NCBI GenBank assembly: GCA_008360955.1
Contig: LUCM01009342.1
Location: 1 to 64,000 of the forward strand
Source of the DNA: Fasciolopsis buskii
Lineage: Eukaryota; Platyhelminthes; Trematoda; Plagiorchiida; Fasciolidae
DNA: 64,000 nucleotides
Reading direction: 5' to 3'
This document shows positions 48,701-61,600 of the stretch, in pieces. The position numbers were made by a program, and so were the translations under genes. The notes beneath the pieces were generated by a model. The model worked only from the letters and a program-made list of their open reading frames with translations, was not told where the DNA came from and made no database searches. The first letter of the stretch is position 1. Each line of letters begins with the position of its first letter.

Positions 48701-51700
48701 GAGTACAACGTTTGCTACGTCCTCTTTTTTGGGCCAACAAGCTGGTCGTTTCCACTGAATTCAGCCTACTTACTTCTCTATTTGGGACGCCACTGGCGAT
48801 CCAAACCGTTGGTATCAACCTGACGATCTTCTACAATACCGTGGGTCCATTGGCATCGTTCTACTCTGTCCGTGGTTACCAGCGGCAGGCCAAATTTTTA
48901 AAACCAGATTCTAGGTCGGCCAATTCAGCCTAGCTGGATGACTTGGGGTTCAGGCATTCAACCACCAGCCCTATAACTTGCTGTCTTTGAGTTACTTCGG
49001 TTCAACGGCGTCATTGCTTACCCGCAGTGCTACTGTCCTTGGGAGTCCCAATGCCGCCTCCAAGCGAAACCCAACTGATCAGGTTTAGTGCCAGCAGGTC
49101 CTACGCACAAGAGTGAACGATTGCTAGCTGAATCTTTTTCAAGATACTTTCAGCCTATATGAAACAGGATCCTATACAACCTGCAGCCACCGCCTGATCT
49201 CTTTTCAGCAACACCATCAATCTTCGAACTGATCGGATCATGCGATCCCGGTTACGATGCAGCAGTTAAAGTTTCACCGGATTTCTGCCGCCAATTGGTA
49301 TTTTCCGAGCTTTTGTTCAAGATTGATTAGATCTTCTTTTAAATCTGAGACTAGCTCGAAATCAGGTGTGTCGCTGTCGATGAATTCCTCCCTTGTTGCG
49401 TTTCGTCTACCTGTAACTCAAATTAGCACGGGGATCAGTCTTCAAATCTGATGCATTTTCCAGGGCGAACCAGGAAGGTTTACCAACAGATGAGCAGACG
49501 TCTATAACTCTTCACCCGCTTCCTACAGTTTTGAACAAACGCAGGGTCAAAAGGATCCGCACATACGGTGAATAAAATCCATTTCCCATTCTCCTTACAA
49601 TACAGCCACGCTGGAGCCACCAACTAACAACCAGCGGATCAGTGTTCTGCCACACCGCTCATATTCCTACTTTTCACCGTAGTTTCTTTTCAGAATTCGG
49701 TACTGCTGTGAATTGGCCCCTGCGAAGTGTGAAGTTCCCGTGAGACCTTTCTTAGTGTGACAGTGGGTAATTATCAGACGCGTTATCGGATGACAATTGC
49801 GCATGACAACTAAATGCTTCTGGCGGCTTGCTACCGTACGAAATTGACCAGTGCAAAGTGGTCTCAATGGTACTCACTCGCGATGCTTGGGACGAAGACT
49901 TGGGTTGATATAGCCCATGCGCCTGTGACACACTCTGAAGATTGTTGACCGGTCAACTGGAATAAACTTTTGCATGTGCCACTATAATTTAACTTCATGG
50001 GCTTCGAGAGTGTTAATAGGTTTCTGAGCATGATTAACTTGCGATCACATCCAATCTACTTTGACAGGTTTCAGACGTCTCCTTCTAAAGAACCTTTGAA
50101 GGTTCCAGCCTTCTCCAAAGCTTTCAGCATCTACTCGGACAGTGACGTTAGGTGCTGATGAAACATCTCGGCCCAATCACTGGATTAAGTGGGATATGAT
50201 CTTAAACGTAAGCAGCGTGGTGTTTGGAGCAAACCAGGGAAAGACCTGTCGAAACGTGAATCTCGGTCTTTGTCCACTATACCGGGCTAAGAAGTGTACA
50301 AACCAGACCGATCCAAAATTGATTTCGCGGCAAACTTTGATGTAGAACAAGGGACTATGTAGATTGTGGCATGTGGTCAAGGCGGTTTTCAAAACTGAAT
50401 ACGCAACCACAGCCGTAGAATGCTGGAAGTGACCTTGTGATATTAAAATTTTGCTTCTCAAAAACACGCTTCGAGCTTAGGGAAATTAAGCGGTGGAATT
50501 TTGGTATTGTCTGGGGAAAGCATAAAACTAATGACGCATGTTGAGGTTGAAGAGGAGCAAGCAAAAAACCATTCCATTAGGCCAGCAAAGGCAGATTCTG
50601 TCAGACAGGCGATGCTATAGATTGGTAATGGTTAATTCCAGGTGTGAAAAAAGGGTGTGACAAGCATGATTATAATGCAGGATTATGCAAATAATAAAAG
50701 CGTTTACGTGCAGCCGAGGGAAAACTGAGGTAAACAATTATCAAGGCAAAATGAATTCACATGAGCAGCATCACTGCGTTAGGCAGTTAATAGATGCCAG
50801 AGCAAAAATGACTTCAGTCGCTAGCTGGCTTTTGCTGATGTATCAGGAATCCCTCATAATCTCATTTAAGCAGTAAATTGGTTCATCAATTGTGGGTAAA
50901 GTTAACGGACGTGGCCGATAGAAACGAACACGTGATGCCTGCTAACCGGATTAATAGACGTCGTGCATAAAATAAGCGAGGTTTGATCGCATGGGAAAAG
51001 TCAATGAGGAGCGAGTAGTAATAGGTATAAAGGAACGGAAGTGAAAAAGTTAGGAGTCGACTTCATAGTGAAGCACTTATTTGGAAGCAGCTGGGAATCT
51101 GCGACTGGTTATTGTTGAAGAGATTGGCGTCCGTCCTGTACTTGGATGTCCTTTAGGAAACTTCAGCCATCTGGAGAAAAAAATTGGCAGGTGAGTGGTC
51201 AGTATTTGAAGACCGGTTGTATGCAACCACGAGGGTGAATATGATGTGGAGTGATGTGTGAAAATCCTCATTTTGTTCAAGGCATCAGCTGACCTAAATT
51301 TGGCCTCAAGATTTCTTAGTATACTGTGATGTAAATGGAGTGTAGACACCAGCGAGATGGAAGGGAACGCAGAGTGAATGATTCGTAATTCCGGATGCAC
51401 CCGCAACCCACTGCGGCCAAGATTCCAGCGCAACGTATGCCCACGGAAATAGTGGATCTGATTGCGCCCCTTGTCATAGAAATTTTATGGAGTTTAAAAA
51501 GAAAACACCTCGAATGTTAGTCAAATATTCGCCCTTCAAAAGGCAATAAAACCCAGATCTTTCGCATCGACAGCTACCAATCAAAACAGATGAAAAGAAA
51601 ACTTATAGGTGGACAGCTGGCTGATGCAAGATCGGCAATAAAGCGCATGAGCAATTTGCGAAAGACCCTCAAGCTAGGTAGATTTCAAATGACTAAATAG

Positions 51701-54109
51701 ATGTCGGGTTGTAAATGGCTGCTGCAGGCAAGAGTGATATGCGAAAGGGCAAACGACATTCTAATAATAGAAAAGAACGCCATGTTAACAAGGTTTTCAC
51801 TGAGTCTTCAATGTTGCGCCCTTGATGAAATAAATGAGAAAGACTTCGGACACGGAGAGAAACGGCATCTTCAGTATTGACGATGCATGATAATTTGGGT
51901 TCGGATCCGCCGTGGCTGTGCCCTGGCAAGACAATTTTACCGTGGTCCTGCATAAAAGGAACGAAATTGCAAGTGCCACTGGACTACCGGAAATTACAAT
52001 CAGCTGTCCAAGCATTTGGAAGGGCTAGATGAGTTGCGATGCATAAGGCATTCAAGGAAGACTTTGTCAGAGCCGCATATGCAGGAATGACATATTCAAG
52101 CCTTTGCTAATTTTCGGGATCGAGTCAAGTCTCAGCAACGCATGACAACTTGACCGAAACAGAAAGGCAATTAAAAGCAGAGCGCCCTCCGTTGAGGGCA
52201 GTGTCGAGCCCCCGGAGATGATTCTTCTCCAAGGGCCAACGTTCTAGTCTGCATTGTTAGAGAATGAGAACGGCGCAAGAAACCAAGTAGAAACCAAGTC
52301 TGAAAAGACCGGAACCCCGGTTTGCCGTGCCTCACTATATACCAAAGGAAAACTCCAGGTTTAACAAAGGTGGGCCGGCAAACCCAAAGAATGGGAATGT
52401 CAATGTCACGGACCGCCAATTATGTCAACTGATTTGATCCCATTATACATTTGACGGTTCATCGCCCTTCATCATTAAGCTGGGTCTTTACCTGGTGCCT
52501 CAATCATACCGAATCAGTTTTACAATGGTCGGCATGATGAGTCCACAAGTTTCCTCTGCTTATTGATGTGTTTCACGAGCCAAACGTAGAGCCTATTATA
52601 TCGAGTATCGTTCCAGTGATGGTGGTGGCATTCTGAAGCATTAAAACAAGGAATCGGAAGCCGCCCTCTGAACTGGACAGATCAGAGAATCCCCGATCAC
52701 GTCAGAGGACCAGCTGAATGGGATCAGCTGCACCGCCGACAGGCCAGACTAAAAATTTACTCCCCACTTTCCGCAAATATGTCCCGTCACTGAAATTGCC
52801 TCACAGTTGTGTACAGAGATGGTAGCGGCCGTCGATCGCTCTCTGAGTCCGCCCTCACATTGAATCGTAAGCAAGATTGCTACCCCCACAGTGCTACAGT
52901 ACTTAACATTTTCATCCTACCGCTATGGATAAAGTTAGACCCGCGCTGCTTTCTGCGTGTTAGATGACGCGTTTCATGTTTGATGAAGATACAACGGAGG
53001 CTTTCTAGATATCCCACATTTTACGGTACAAGATGAAACCTGAAACCGTATGGGTTTTAGCAATGGGATTCACAGATTTTGTCAATTCACTTAAGGGAAT
53101 AAGAACGGATTACGGCAAGAATCCTCTCCGGAGGAAAGCATCTGCTTCTAGTTCAAATGGCACTTTCGCCAGACGAAAACCCTCTTCCAATAGCTGCAAG
53201 CCCAGGAAACTGGGTGAACTTCACTCTGGCAGACCTACCAAGGAAGCGCGCTAGCAGGCAAGCGCTGGTAGGACTGGATCTAGTGCAAGCACTTATTCTT
53301 AGCGCTTGCAAAAATGCCTTGCCTAGAGTCACCTACTATTGTTAACTGGCTAGGCTTACATACCCGTTCATTCCAAGCTTGACCCCTGGGTTTTCCGCAA
53401 AAGCAACCGGATTTTCCTAAGATGAGGCAGATATGTTGTCACATTTCCTCCAGTTCTTCTTTCCAGTGACCAAAAGCCTGTCAGGGTCTAGCGGCGGTTG
53501 CTGCCAATCAAACGGAAGCCGTGCCTGATGCTCTTTAACTAGTATACTATTAAACGGCCTAGAAGCAAACGTAGGCGTCCGCTGCCTCACTCGGCATCTA
53601 TTACCTGTGGTATTTATCCCATTACCACAGTAGGCCACGCCCACCCCGCTTTCAACCACAGCGGTAAACTAAGGTTAGCAGGAAGGAATTATTCCACGAC
53701 TCCCATGGAATTCAGTTTAGGTGGATGGATTTTCATAGGCCGGCTTTCCGTTCCTCGCAACCGGCAAAAATGCCCCATCAAAACCACGACATTAAAATTC
53801 AGGCGTAGGCTATCTCGCCGCCGCTCAGCGCCCTGTCGGCAAAATACGCTCAAACAACCTAATAACGACGTCGCTTTTTTCACCGTTTCTTTATCATTTT
53901 CAGCGTGTCCTCCGCCTAAACCATCCCACTTTACTGTCCTATAATCATAAACTCCCTACCAGCAACTACAATACTCACCCTGGAAGGCGCTGCAGTTTCT
54001 CAGCCTTGGACAATAAAGAATAGGCTTTAAACTGCTCTCGTGTCTAAATCCTTCAACCATATATTCCCATCTCCCTTCGCGCGACCAATTTTTTCGACCC
54101 ATTTGATGT
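45791..54109. other. Repeat-relic region, no intact gene recognised
   Basis: From about 46.2 kb the sequence becomes more GC-rich and the open frames are short and broken. The stretch 52600-53350 (plus), with RVSCLMKIQRRLSRYPTF-like wording, may be the remains of ORF1 of the LINE that begins at 54.1 kb. A 118-codon minus-strand frame at 51077-51433 and an 86-codon one at 51693-51953 look like decayed element sequence. I could not assign them to a domain. Confidence 0.4.
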
Positions 54110-56100
54110 AAAACCTCAATGCATAAACTCATTCAAGTATCTGTAACCCTGCTGGCCAAAGCACTTTTCCGTTATCTCTAGCACTAGCCAATTTCCTACT
54201 CGCATTAAGCAAGACGCATGCACTGCGACTAATGATTCATATGAGAAACTGCATCAATGTTCTCATCACAGAAGCCTGGCTCTTATGAATTCTCACAAAA
54301 CAAAATCTCCCTAGTTGATTTCCATGCTTCTTTGGAAAACAGGTGAACATTTCGTCCGCAGGTTGCCTTGTGTACGTAAGAGACACTCTTCCAGCTTTTT
54401 AGGCAACCACCCTATTTTTGGTTTTCTGCAGGATTTCGTTGAACCTGTCGTTGCACTTGGTTGCCGAGAGCTTCTAATCGGTCCGGTTGCCACAGTGCCA
54501 TCGCCAGTCAGTCTGATTTTTCAAAGATGACTGATGCAACAAATCATACTGCCAGTAAAATGGACTCCGGGTTGGTAGTCGGCGGTTTTGTTGATTCAGC
54601 GGTAAGTTGGTCCTTCATTCTCCCTCCCGATTCCTTTCTTCACAGCATGGCAACAAGTGGCTGGAACAATCCTGTCTAGCTGCCAACCAGAAAAACCTAG
54701 CGTTTCATTTTATTTTTGCGACAATTCTGATCCAAGCGCGCTTTTCTATGGGAGGTGAGTTTGCTATTTTCGACCCCTCTCAGGAATTCCACCAGGTTCA
54801 GCTGCCACTATGAATCATTTTCTTACCCACGCCCTTTTCCGCTGCCCGGATTTGGAACCATTTCTTTGGATTGGCTCCACAATGATGGGAGATTGCCGTT
54901 GCGCAATTTTATTATGTTACCTAGATATCATTACTAAAAATAGAACAATGTGAGCCAAAGAAAATTGAGTTCTGTTAACCGCCACAAAATGCATTCTGTT
55001 CTGCGAACGAATGTGAATGGCAAAGGAGCATGGCTCGTTATTTTAGACAAACCACATTTCTGTCAAGACAAAGCCCTTACGGATGACCTGCCGGAAGTAT
55101 TTTTGGACTTGGAGCAGGATGTTCCAATACTGCCGTCCAACTTGTAAACCATCTCGACTGACACCAGCTATTTTCCGCCCTTATGGAATACCTAATCCCT
55201 TCTCTCGAGCAAATGTTTCGCCACAGGACCTTTTCGAACACAGACCCATTAGCCGTACTTCAATTGTCACAGGCATTATGAAAGGAAAGGATAAGTAGGA
55301 ACTAGTTTTCTGCTTATTGATTCATGCTTTAGCAAAGCCAGCCAAAGCCATTGTTGATTTCGAGAAAAACCATGAAACGCTTGCCCGGATAGCTTCCGAA
55401 GGCTAACAGCGGGGCCAATTCTATGACCTCAATCAATCCAGATGTGGCTAAAGCCTTTGTCCGATTTTCCCATTGCTGACTTCTGACTAAAATCGAAATG
55501 TTTGTTAATGGGAGTCCAACATTTGCCTAGGCTTCTTATCCGAACTTTCGTTATTACGCTGTTCTCGTGAACAGAACTGCTTCCATACAATGTCCAGCTA
55601 CTAGCTCGGTCATCCTATTATGTACCCTTGTATATGCCGGTGTATATATTTATCATCTTTATGTGTGCGGCGCTGCAAGGCATTACAATTTACACCAATG
55701 AGGAATCGGTGCGTGAGAATTGACTTCGTTTTTCTACATCAGTAAGTCGGCTGCTCAAATTGCAAATCAGGCACCCAAATAGCATCCAACTCCAATTCGG
55801 CGCTCGGAAGCAATGGAATTCTAATTCTTGTCAAAATTCTCAGCAGACTACTTTTTGCTAAAAAATTATTCTTACTAAAACTCATGCCCTATCAACGCCG
55901 ATCAACAAGAATTTCCTTGGAAATAATTCTATAACAATTGCACGACTGATTTCCGCAGCTCGAAGACAAAGGCTGCTATTGGATGAGCATCATTGTATTT
56001 TATAAACCTTTGCATACAGTCAATAATGTTACATTTCAGTTGACAATCCGTTAATAGCGAATAAGAGATCATTGGTCAGAAATAAAAGGTCTCGTGTGAA
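54110..56100 (+). mobile_element. Second LINE family: endonuclease and reverse transcriptase relic
   Basis: Pieces in all three frames line up in the order of a non-LTR element. The endonuclease appears at 54262-54282 (LITEAWL), 54361-54390 (GCLVYVRDTL) and 54600-54680 (PPDSFLHSMATSGW). A linker runs from 54800 (YPRPFPLPGF) to 55050 (QRKLSSVNRHKMHSVLRTN). The RT follows with HRPISRTSIVT at about 55240, DVAKAF at 55441-55458 as motif A, and IYTNEE at about 55688 where YADD is expected. The many shifts and stops suggest an older age than the CR1-like copies. The wording differs from that family, so it is a separate LINE lineage. The ends are not defined. Confidence 0.68.
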
Positions 56101-56199
56101 AGACCCCTCTTATGGATTATTACTTGGCTGGACATAAATGGTAGTGCAAACTTACCGACAGGACTGAGGAGCACCGGTGATAGTCCCCTGTCTCCACAA

Positions 56200-57350
56200 A
56201 TTACAACAGATAAAAATGCCATTTTAGCTGGGAAGTTCTAGCGATCTGCAGCGAGTTAAAAGTTTCGTACTAAGGGCCAGTGGAAAGCTCTCTGAAGCCG
56301 CAGACGTGGGTGGGGCCGGAGCAAGGGCGAAGGATTAGGCTTATTCTCCATCACTGTTACGCAGGGCTCAGACTGGTATAGTGAGGTTATCATATATAAC
56401 AAGAGGATGGTTCTCTGATGGCATCTCTAGCTTTTAGAGTCACAGAAGGCTGTGGAGATTTCCCGGATAACTCAGAGCTGTATTATCCTCGTTGCGCATC
56501 AGTATTTTCACAAGGATTTCAATAGGATCCGGAAAACTGTTTAAAACGATATGCTGAGAAAGTTCGCATGTTAGGTTTTAAAGCTTTTGCTGGTGAAATA
56601 ACTTTGCTTTCAGACAGCATGTTCAGTACTTATTCAGCATTTTGTGGAAAAAAGAAAAATGCCGTGAAAGTCACCCATTCCACTCGAAATAAAAGAGGTC
56701 TTTCGGACAAGGAGTTCATTCTTATATATGCCAAGAATAAGTAAAAGCGGCAACTTCCGAGTTAGCTTTGGATGGTAGGTCCCATATGTTATGCAGGGAT
56801 GGGCTGACTACTTGAGAAGGACAACGCCTCGATATTCGTGGGTCCCCTGGATAGATGGATACAGGATACCATGGGCGAATATTAAGTCAAACATGCTGCT
56901 GTATTCACTCATCCAGGTATAATTGCGAGCACTTTTCCTTAAGTTGGAGCGTTAAACATACTTTTGGTGAGTTCAAATCACCAGCCGTCATCTTCCCTGC
57001 GAACAAAAGAGTTGCACACAGTTGATTGCTTTGCTCAGAGTATTTGGTTCCGCGGTATTTGTAGAGTTATAAACGCAAATGGCAAGCACCAGGCGGCCTG
57101 GCTTGTAAAGCAACTCAGGGTGTGTTCTTCGGGGAGTCCAGGTAAGGCGGCTCGAGGGTAGGGATACCAGTGATTTGCTTAGCGCGCGCCAGGAGTCCGC
57201 TACCGTCCCATTGAATCCATATGTAGCTAAGAAAATATCTTATTCACACCCATAGTTGGTGGGGCCATGATTAGATGGTTCAGAGAACTTCAAAGTTGGA
57301 AACTGAGGCAATCTGCACCCCACAAGTAAGCTTGAGCAAAACAGAAGCGG
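56200..57350 (-). mobile_element. LINE endonuclease remnant, convergent with the plus-strand LINE
   Basis: On the minus strand, KPGRLVLAICVYN near 57100 is followed by SKAINCVQLF, DLIFAHGI (about 56889-56863) and GTHEYRGV (about 56845-56822). That order and spacing match the end of a LINE endonuclease domain. A linker-like NMRTFSAYRFKQFSGSY follows near 56560, then PQPSVTLKARDAI. No RT follows before the plus-strand LINE begins, so the two elements abut head-on. Heavily broken. Confidence 0.55.
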
Positions 57351-60300
57351 GAGTCATTCAAGGCAGAGAATTAACTATCCCCACTAGCTAGACTGCCGGG
57401 GACAAAATTCTCATCGGTTATAAAATTGTCCTTTGAATGGGGTTGGGATTTAATCAAATGGGACAGAGGCGCTTCAAAGTGACGGTCGGGAAATACTATG
57501 GTTGCTGATGGCTTTGAGGCTAGTGACAAATTCTCAGAAGGGCCTTGGTTGCCGAAATGCTGACAAAGATTCATCAAGAAGTTGCATGTGAATAAGATGT
57601 CATTGCTGTCTTCTAAAGTACCGTGCCTGGCATGAGGGTGGATAAGTGAGGATAGAACGTAATTAAGGGGGGCAAATTAGCTCCCGGGCATGCAGAGCAA
57701 ACGGTCCACTTTGGAGTACATCCAAGGGTTGTTGGATCTGCGAGTGGCTGAACACAGATTAAGAGGAATCATCTAGCAAATTTTTTGTCTGATGTGTGCA
57801 GGATCTTTGCAGGTTCATAATAGGAGAGGGCTTTGAAGGTGGATAAGGCAGGCCAATCACATGATGTTTTGGACGGGGTTGCAACTAGTGATTAGAACTA
57901 AGTTCGGCCTAGCGACCCGGAAGAGATCGTTAATTCACGAAGGTTGGCGAAGTTTTGGTCGAATAGGCAGGGTGAGGGAAGTAGAGGATGAATGAGAAGG
58001 GTTGGATCCCAGCTGCACATCGATAGTTTGTAAGTGGAAGTGGACGCCCTTATTGGATAATGACTGGCTTGTTAAAATGTTGGAAACTTTAGAATCCTCG
58101 ATATCACTAAAGCGAGAGATGGAACTTTGAGCACCCCAAGCGGATGAATGCGCATCAAAATGTTCTTTGGAAGACACATTTGGGCAAGGTACAGAAATCG
58201 AATTAACTGGCTGGTGGATGCAGTGATTAGTCTTGAATGCAGAAAGAATATAAGACGATAAAGCTAAGGCTGGCATAACAGATTTTGAGAGTGGTGAAGC
58301 TCGTGGGTTCGCTAGGCTCATTCTGGAGAATAGGTATCGGTTTTACTGCTAGACCCCAGGATTGAAACCGGTCAGGCCCAATTAGGCTAGTGAGGAGGAA
58401 ATCATGATTTAACTAAGCATCAGGAACCGTTGAAGTCAAGCTTATTGAGAATCGATGCGTAAGTGGGGTTGAATTCTGCCCGGACCAAAATGGTTCAGTG
58501 GGCTAGTGAGGTCCCCTGTTGGTTGAATCGAGCGTTGGCTTGGGAAGAAACTTACGGTTTTCACCTCTGGAGTTAAGGCCACGGCAGGCAACAACGAGTG
58601 AAAGATGGACCGCGCCAGAAGACACTAGTTCTCCAGGGGCATGTTGTAGGTGTGAGAGTGCTACCGCTTTCTACTTTTTAAGTGGCCAGAGGTGCCATTC
58701 AGCAAAGGCTATTGGCCAGAGGCAGCAGATATGAGCGGAAGTTTGTACTTTCATTATCAACGACTGACATATGTGCAACGCAAATGTGATTGACCAAAGC
58801 ATGCGATTGGTTAAGAGAATTCCCAGATTTGAGGGAAACCTCGGCTCTGGGCTAAAGACTGTCACGGAGTTTGTTTGTCATCTAAGCAGGTTTTCTCTCA
58901 GGGCGTGCGGCTCACCAGAGGATTTTATGGTTCGAGTTAGAGTAGTGTTTCCTTCAGTTTTTCGGCGACCATCACTAAATTCTTTCGCCGTCCCTACAAT
59001 TTATGTATCGGGCAGTCATTGAACTGCAATTTTCTTAGCAGCCTAAGGGATTTGGAAATCCACGCTACATTTATCGTAATGTTCGCTTATCTTTTCTTTC
59101 ACGCCGATGGCTTTTCTTCAGTCGTGGCACATAGATAGATGAGAGACATAGCAAACTTTAAATCCAACAGTTGTGGCGCTCTTGATCAAAAGAGCTTTGG
59201 ATGTTTGGGCGAATGCCTAATTTGCACGCCCCATGGGGCATTTTGTGACGTATGTAGGCACTAGTTTGTCTGCGAACTATGTGCATCTGGAACCAGAGGT
59301 TAAGTTGCTTGCTATGAAGGCTGATTGACCGGTGTTCACTTATGGAGGATAAGCGGGCAACCTAACAGCAGTTTGTCCTAAAGTAAGAGCAGAGTTAGGA
59401 TCAGCCCCAGCCTAATATATCGGGGTTACAGACTAATAATCATAACGTGTCCATTTACAATTCAGTCACATTTGAATAATTTTACTTGCTTGAATGGAGC
59501 CACACGTGGGCAAAATTTACGTTGTGAGAAAAATCCCTGCTTACTTTATTTTGTTTCTTTTCTGACACCACAGTACTCCTTCCAACCTGCCCATAACGGC
59601 ACCAGTTTCGGTCGGTGTATATTTTCTGCTTGCTGCACTTTTTCTTTTTTGATTTGTCCGTTTGTTTCATAGTTAAGAAAACTTTACAGACATTTGGTGA
59701 AGTCAATTATAACCCAAATTAGAACGGCTATTTTATAGTCTGTTTTCGTTTAATCAATCAATTCGGCCGACCGTGAACATTTCTTTTGCTTAAGTTGTCA
59801 TTTGGCCCCTACTATTAGGAAACTGTTTTTTGGAAAGCATCAAGCGTCCGGAAGCTGTTGTGTTCGACTGAACCATGAAACATATACCTTCTATTTATTT
59901 CCTATCAGCGAGCATCATTTTGTAGGCAGATTTTGGTCTTTTTCATTATAGTTTGTCATGATAAATATCGGGGTAACTGTCAACCATGTGGTTCCTGTGG
60001 GCATAATTTCTAACTCATGAACTTCATCGCAGAAATAAATGGGCACCCTTGTCCCCGCCCCTTGGAGTTCATATCTGATTAAGGTATGCGTTGCAAATAG
60101 CTTTTTGGATCATGGTCGCACGGTTTATGGGTCCGGTCGGCACAGTACTGCGACTAAGGCCATCATTTATATAACCCAACAAATTGAGCTCCATCTGTGA
60201 GTGAGCAACTTTTGAACAATGCGTGACCAGCGTGAAACGCCAAATAGAAGCAAAACTGAATCGTAAATTGCACGATAATGAATCGTGAAGTTCATTAACG

Positions 60301-60669
60301 CACTCAAAAATCCAACCTCAAATACGTGAAGAAAAGGACTGAAGCCCAGAGCTGGTACCACTCAATAGAAAGGCGCACATGGATCAGGCAGGTCCTAAAA
60401 CGAGAAAATCAGGAGGTGAGTACCAAAAACAAACTTTCAAGCGAAAACTTCCACAAGATAAAGACTCAAAGTTAGTTGTTTGGCGGTAGTCCCATGAATT
60501 TTCAGGCAAAATTCTTTTATGGAGGAAAGCACACTGCCATGCAATTCACCGTGCACTGGTAACTTGCACGAGAATTTAAAACCTGCACGTCAAAAAGCAC
60601 GAGCGGTGTTTGTCGTCATCCGCTCTACTTGCTCTAGTATTTTGAGTAAAGGATGAATGAGGCGATAGT
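57351..60669. other. Repeat-relic region, no intact gene recognised
   Basis: A 128-codon open frame on the minus strand (57935-58321) lies upstream of the endonuclease remnant and is serine- and proline-rich. It may be part of that LINE's ORF1 or N-terminal region. The rest has only short frames. The part from about 60.0 kb probably includes the decayed start of the gag gene described next. Confidence 0.35.
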
Positions 60670-61600
60670 AGTGTGTGCATTGTGCTGCCACAAGAGGTGG
60701 GACACGGAGGAGAGTGTGGCATTTTAGGGGTCCCTTTTTGGGCTTCCATAAGAAGTTGCTTTTTTGATAACGATCAAACTGGTAGCTTAGACGCCGATGC
60801 ATCTTTCGGTCTGGCAGTGGGCATAAAAAGCTGCACGTTAGCCTTAGATTCGATGAAATACACCTTTGATCTTACTTCACTTGCCACGCTTGATGAGATT
60901 GTAAAGCGGCAAACATATCCCTAGAAAACAAGACGGGCATAAAGCGTACGTAGACCATCCCAGAACTGGAGGAAACTGGAAAGCAGATAACTTATTGCGT
61001 TCCTTTGGCCAGTGTCCAAAACAGCTTGGGGTCATCTTTGGCAGTTACCAGAAAGGAGAACGATGAACCTCGTGTCTTGTGCTATCTCCTCTGGAGGAAA
61101 CGTCGTCACTCTGGCCCGAGCCATAACATAAACCATATGAAGCAGGGCGGTGGGGGTTTGCGCCGAGATGTGTATAGTGTAAGTAAAAGCCTTGTGTGGC
61201 AAGGTGCTCTATGTTCCTGGGACCGTAAACCCTATTTTATTGGAAAAGAGGACTCCCTGGATGCTTTGTATGACTAAGTTGCAGCCAGCGGGTGGGAAAG
61301 TGCAATAACTGGATTACTTGTGGCGCAGTGGGCTGTTGCGAGACATTCTCAGCAATCAGAGATGATCGGCAAAAATTATTGCAAGACAAGAAGGTTGCAA
61401 AGTGTCTACGCTACACCGGGCACATTCCCCATCAAACTGGAATCCGAGGATCGTGTTCTTACGGGCTACTTAATGTTGGATAACGGGTCTGATATGACCC
61501 TAATCACGTTTACCCATAAATGGCGAAGCGACTGCGCGGGGAGTGCAAGCCGTCAATGGGACTGCCAGGATCCTCTTGGTGAGCTATGAACTTCAAGTTT
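60670..61600 (+). mobile_element. Bel/Pao-like LTR retroelement relic: gag zinc knuckle and protease
   Basis: A gag-like segment runs from about 60820 (SCTLALDSMKYTF, then LATLDEIVKR). A degenerate zinc-knuckle region follows at 61077-61230 (LCYLLWRKRRHSG, NINHMKQ, KSLVWQGALC). A second cysteine group is at 61290-61345 in another frame (CGAVGC). The aspartic protease core LDNGSDMTLI is at 61476-61505, with GTFPIKLESEDRVLTGY just before it. The order gag, knuckles, protease and the D-N-G-S motif fit Bel/Pao elements. At least two frame changes break it. No RT, integrase or terminal repeats were identified downstream. Confidence 0.55.

Noticed and set aside
48691..48933. Integrase-like reading of a plus-strand frame near 48.7 kb
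   Set aside because: A vague resemblance in hydrophobic pattern only. No zinc-binding or D-D-E residues could be placed.
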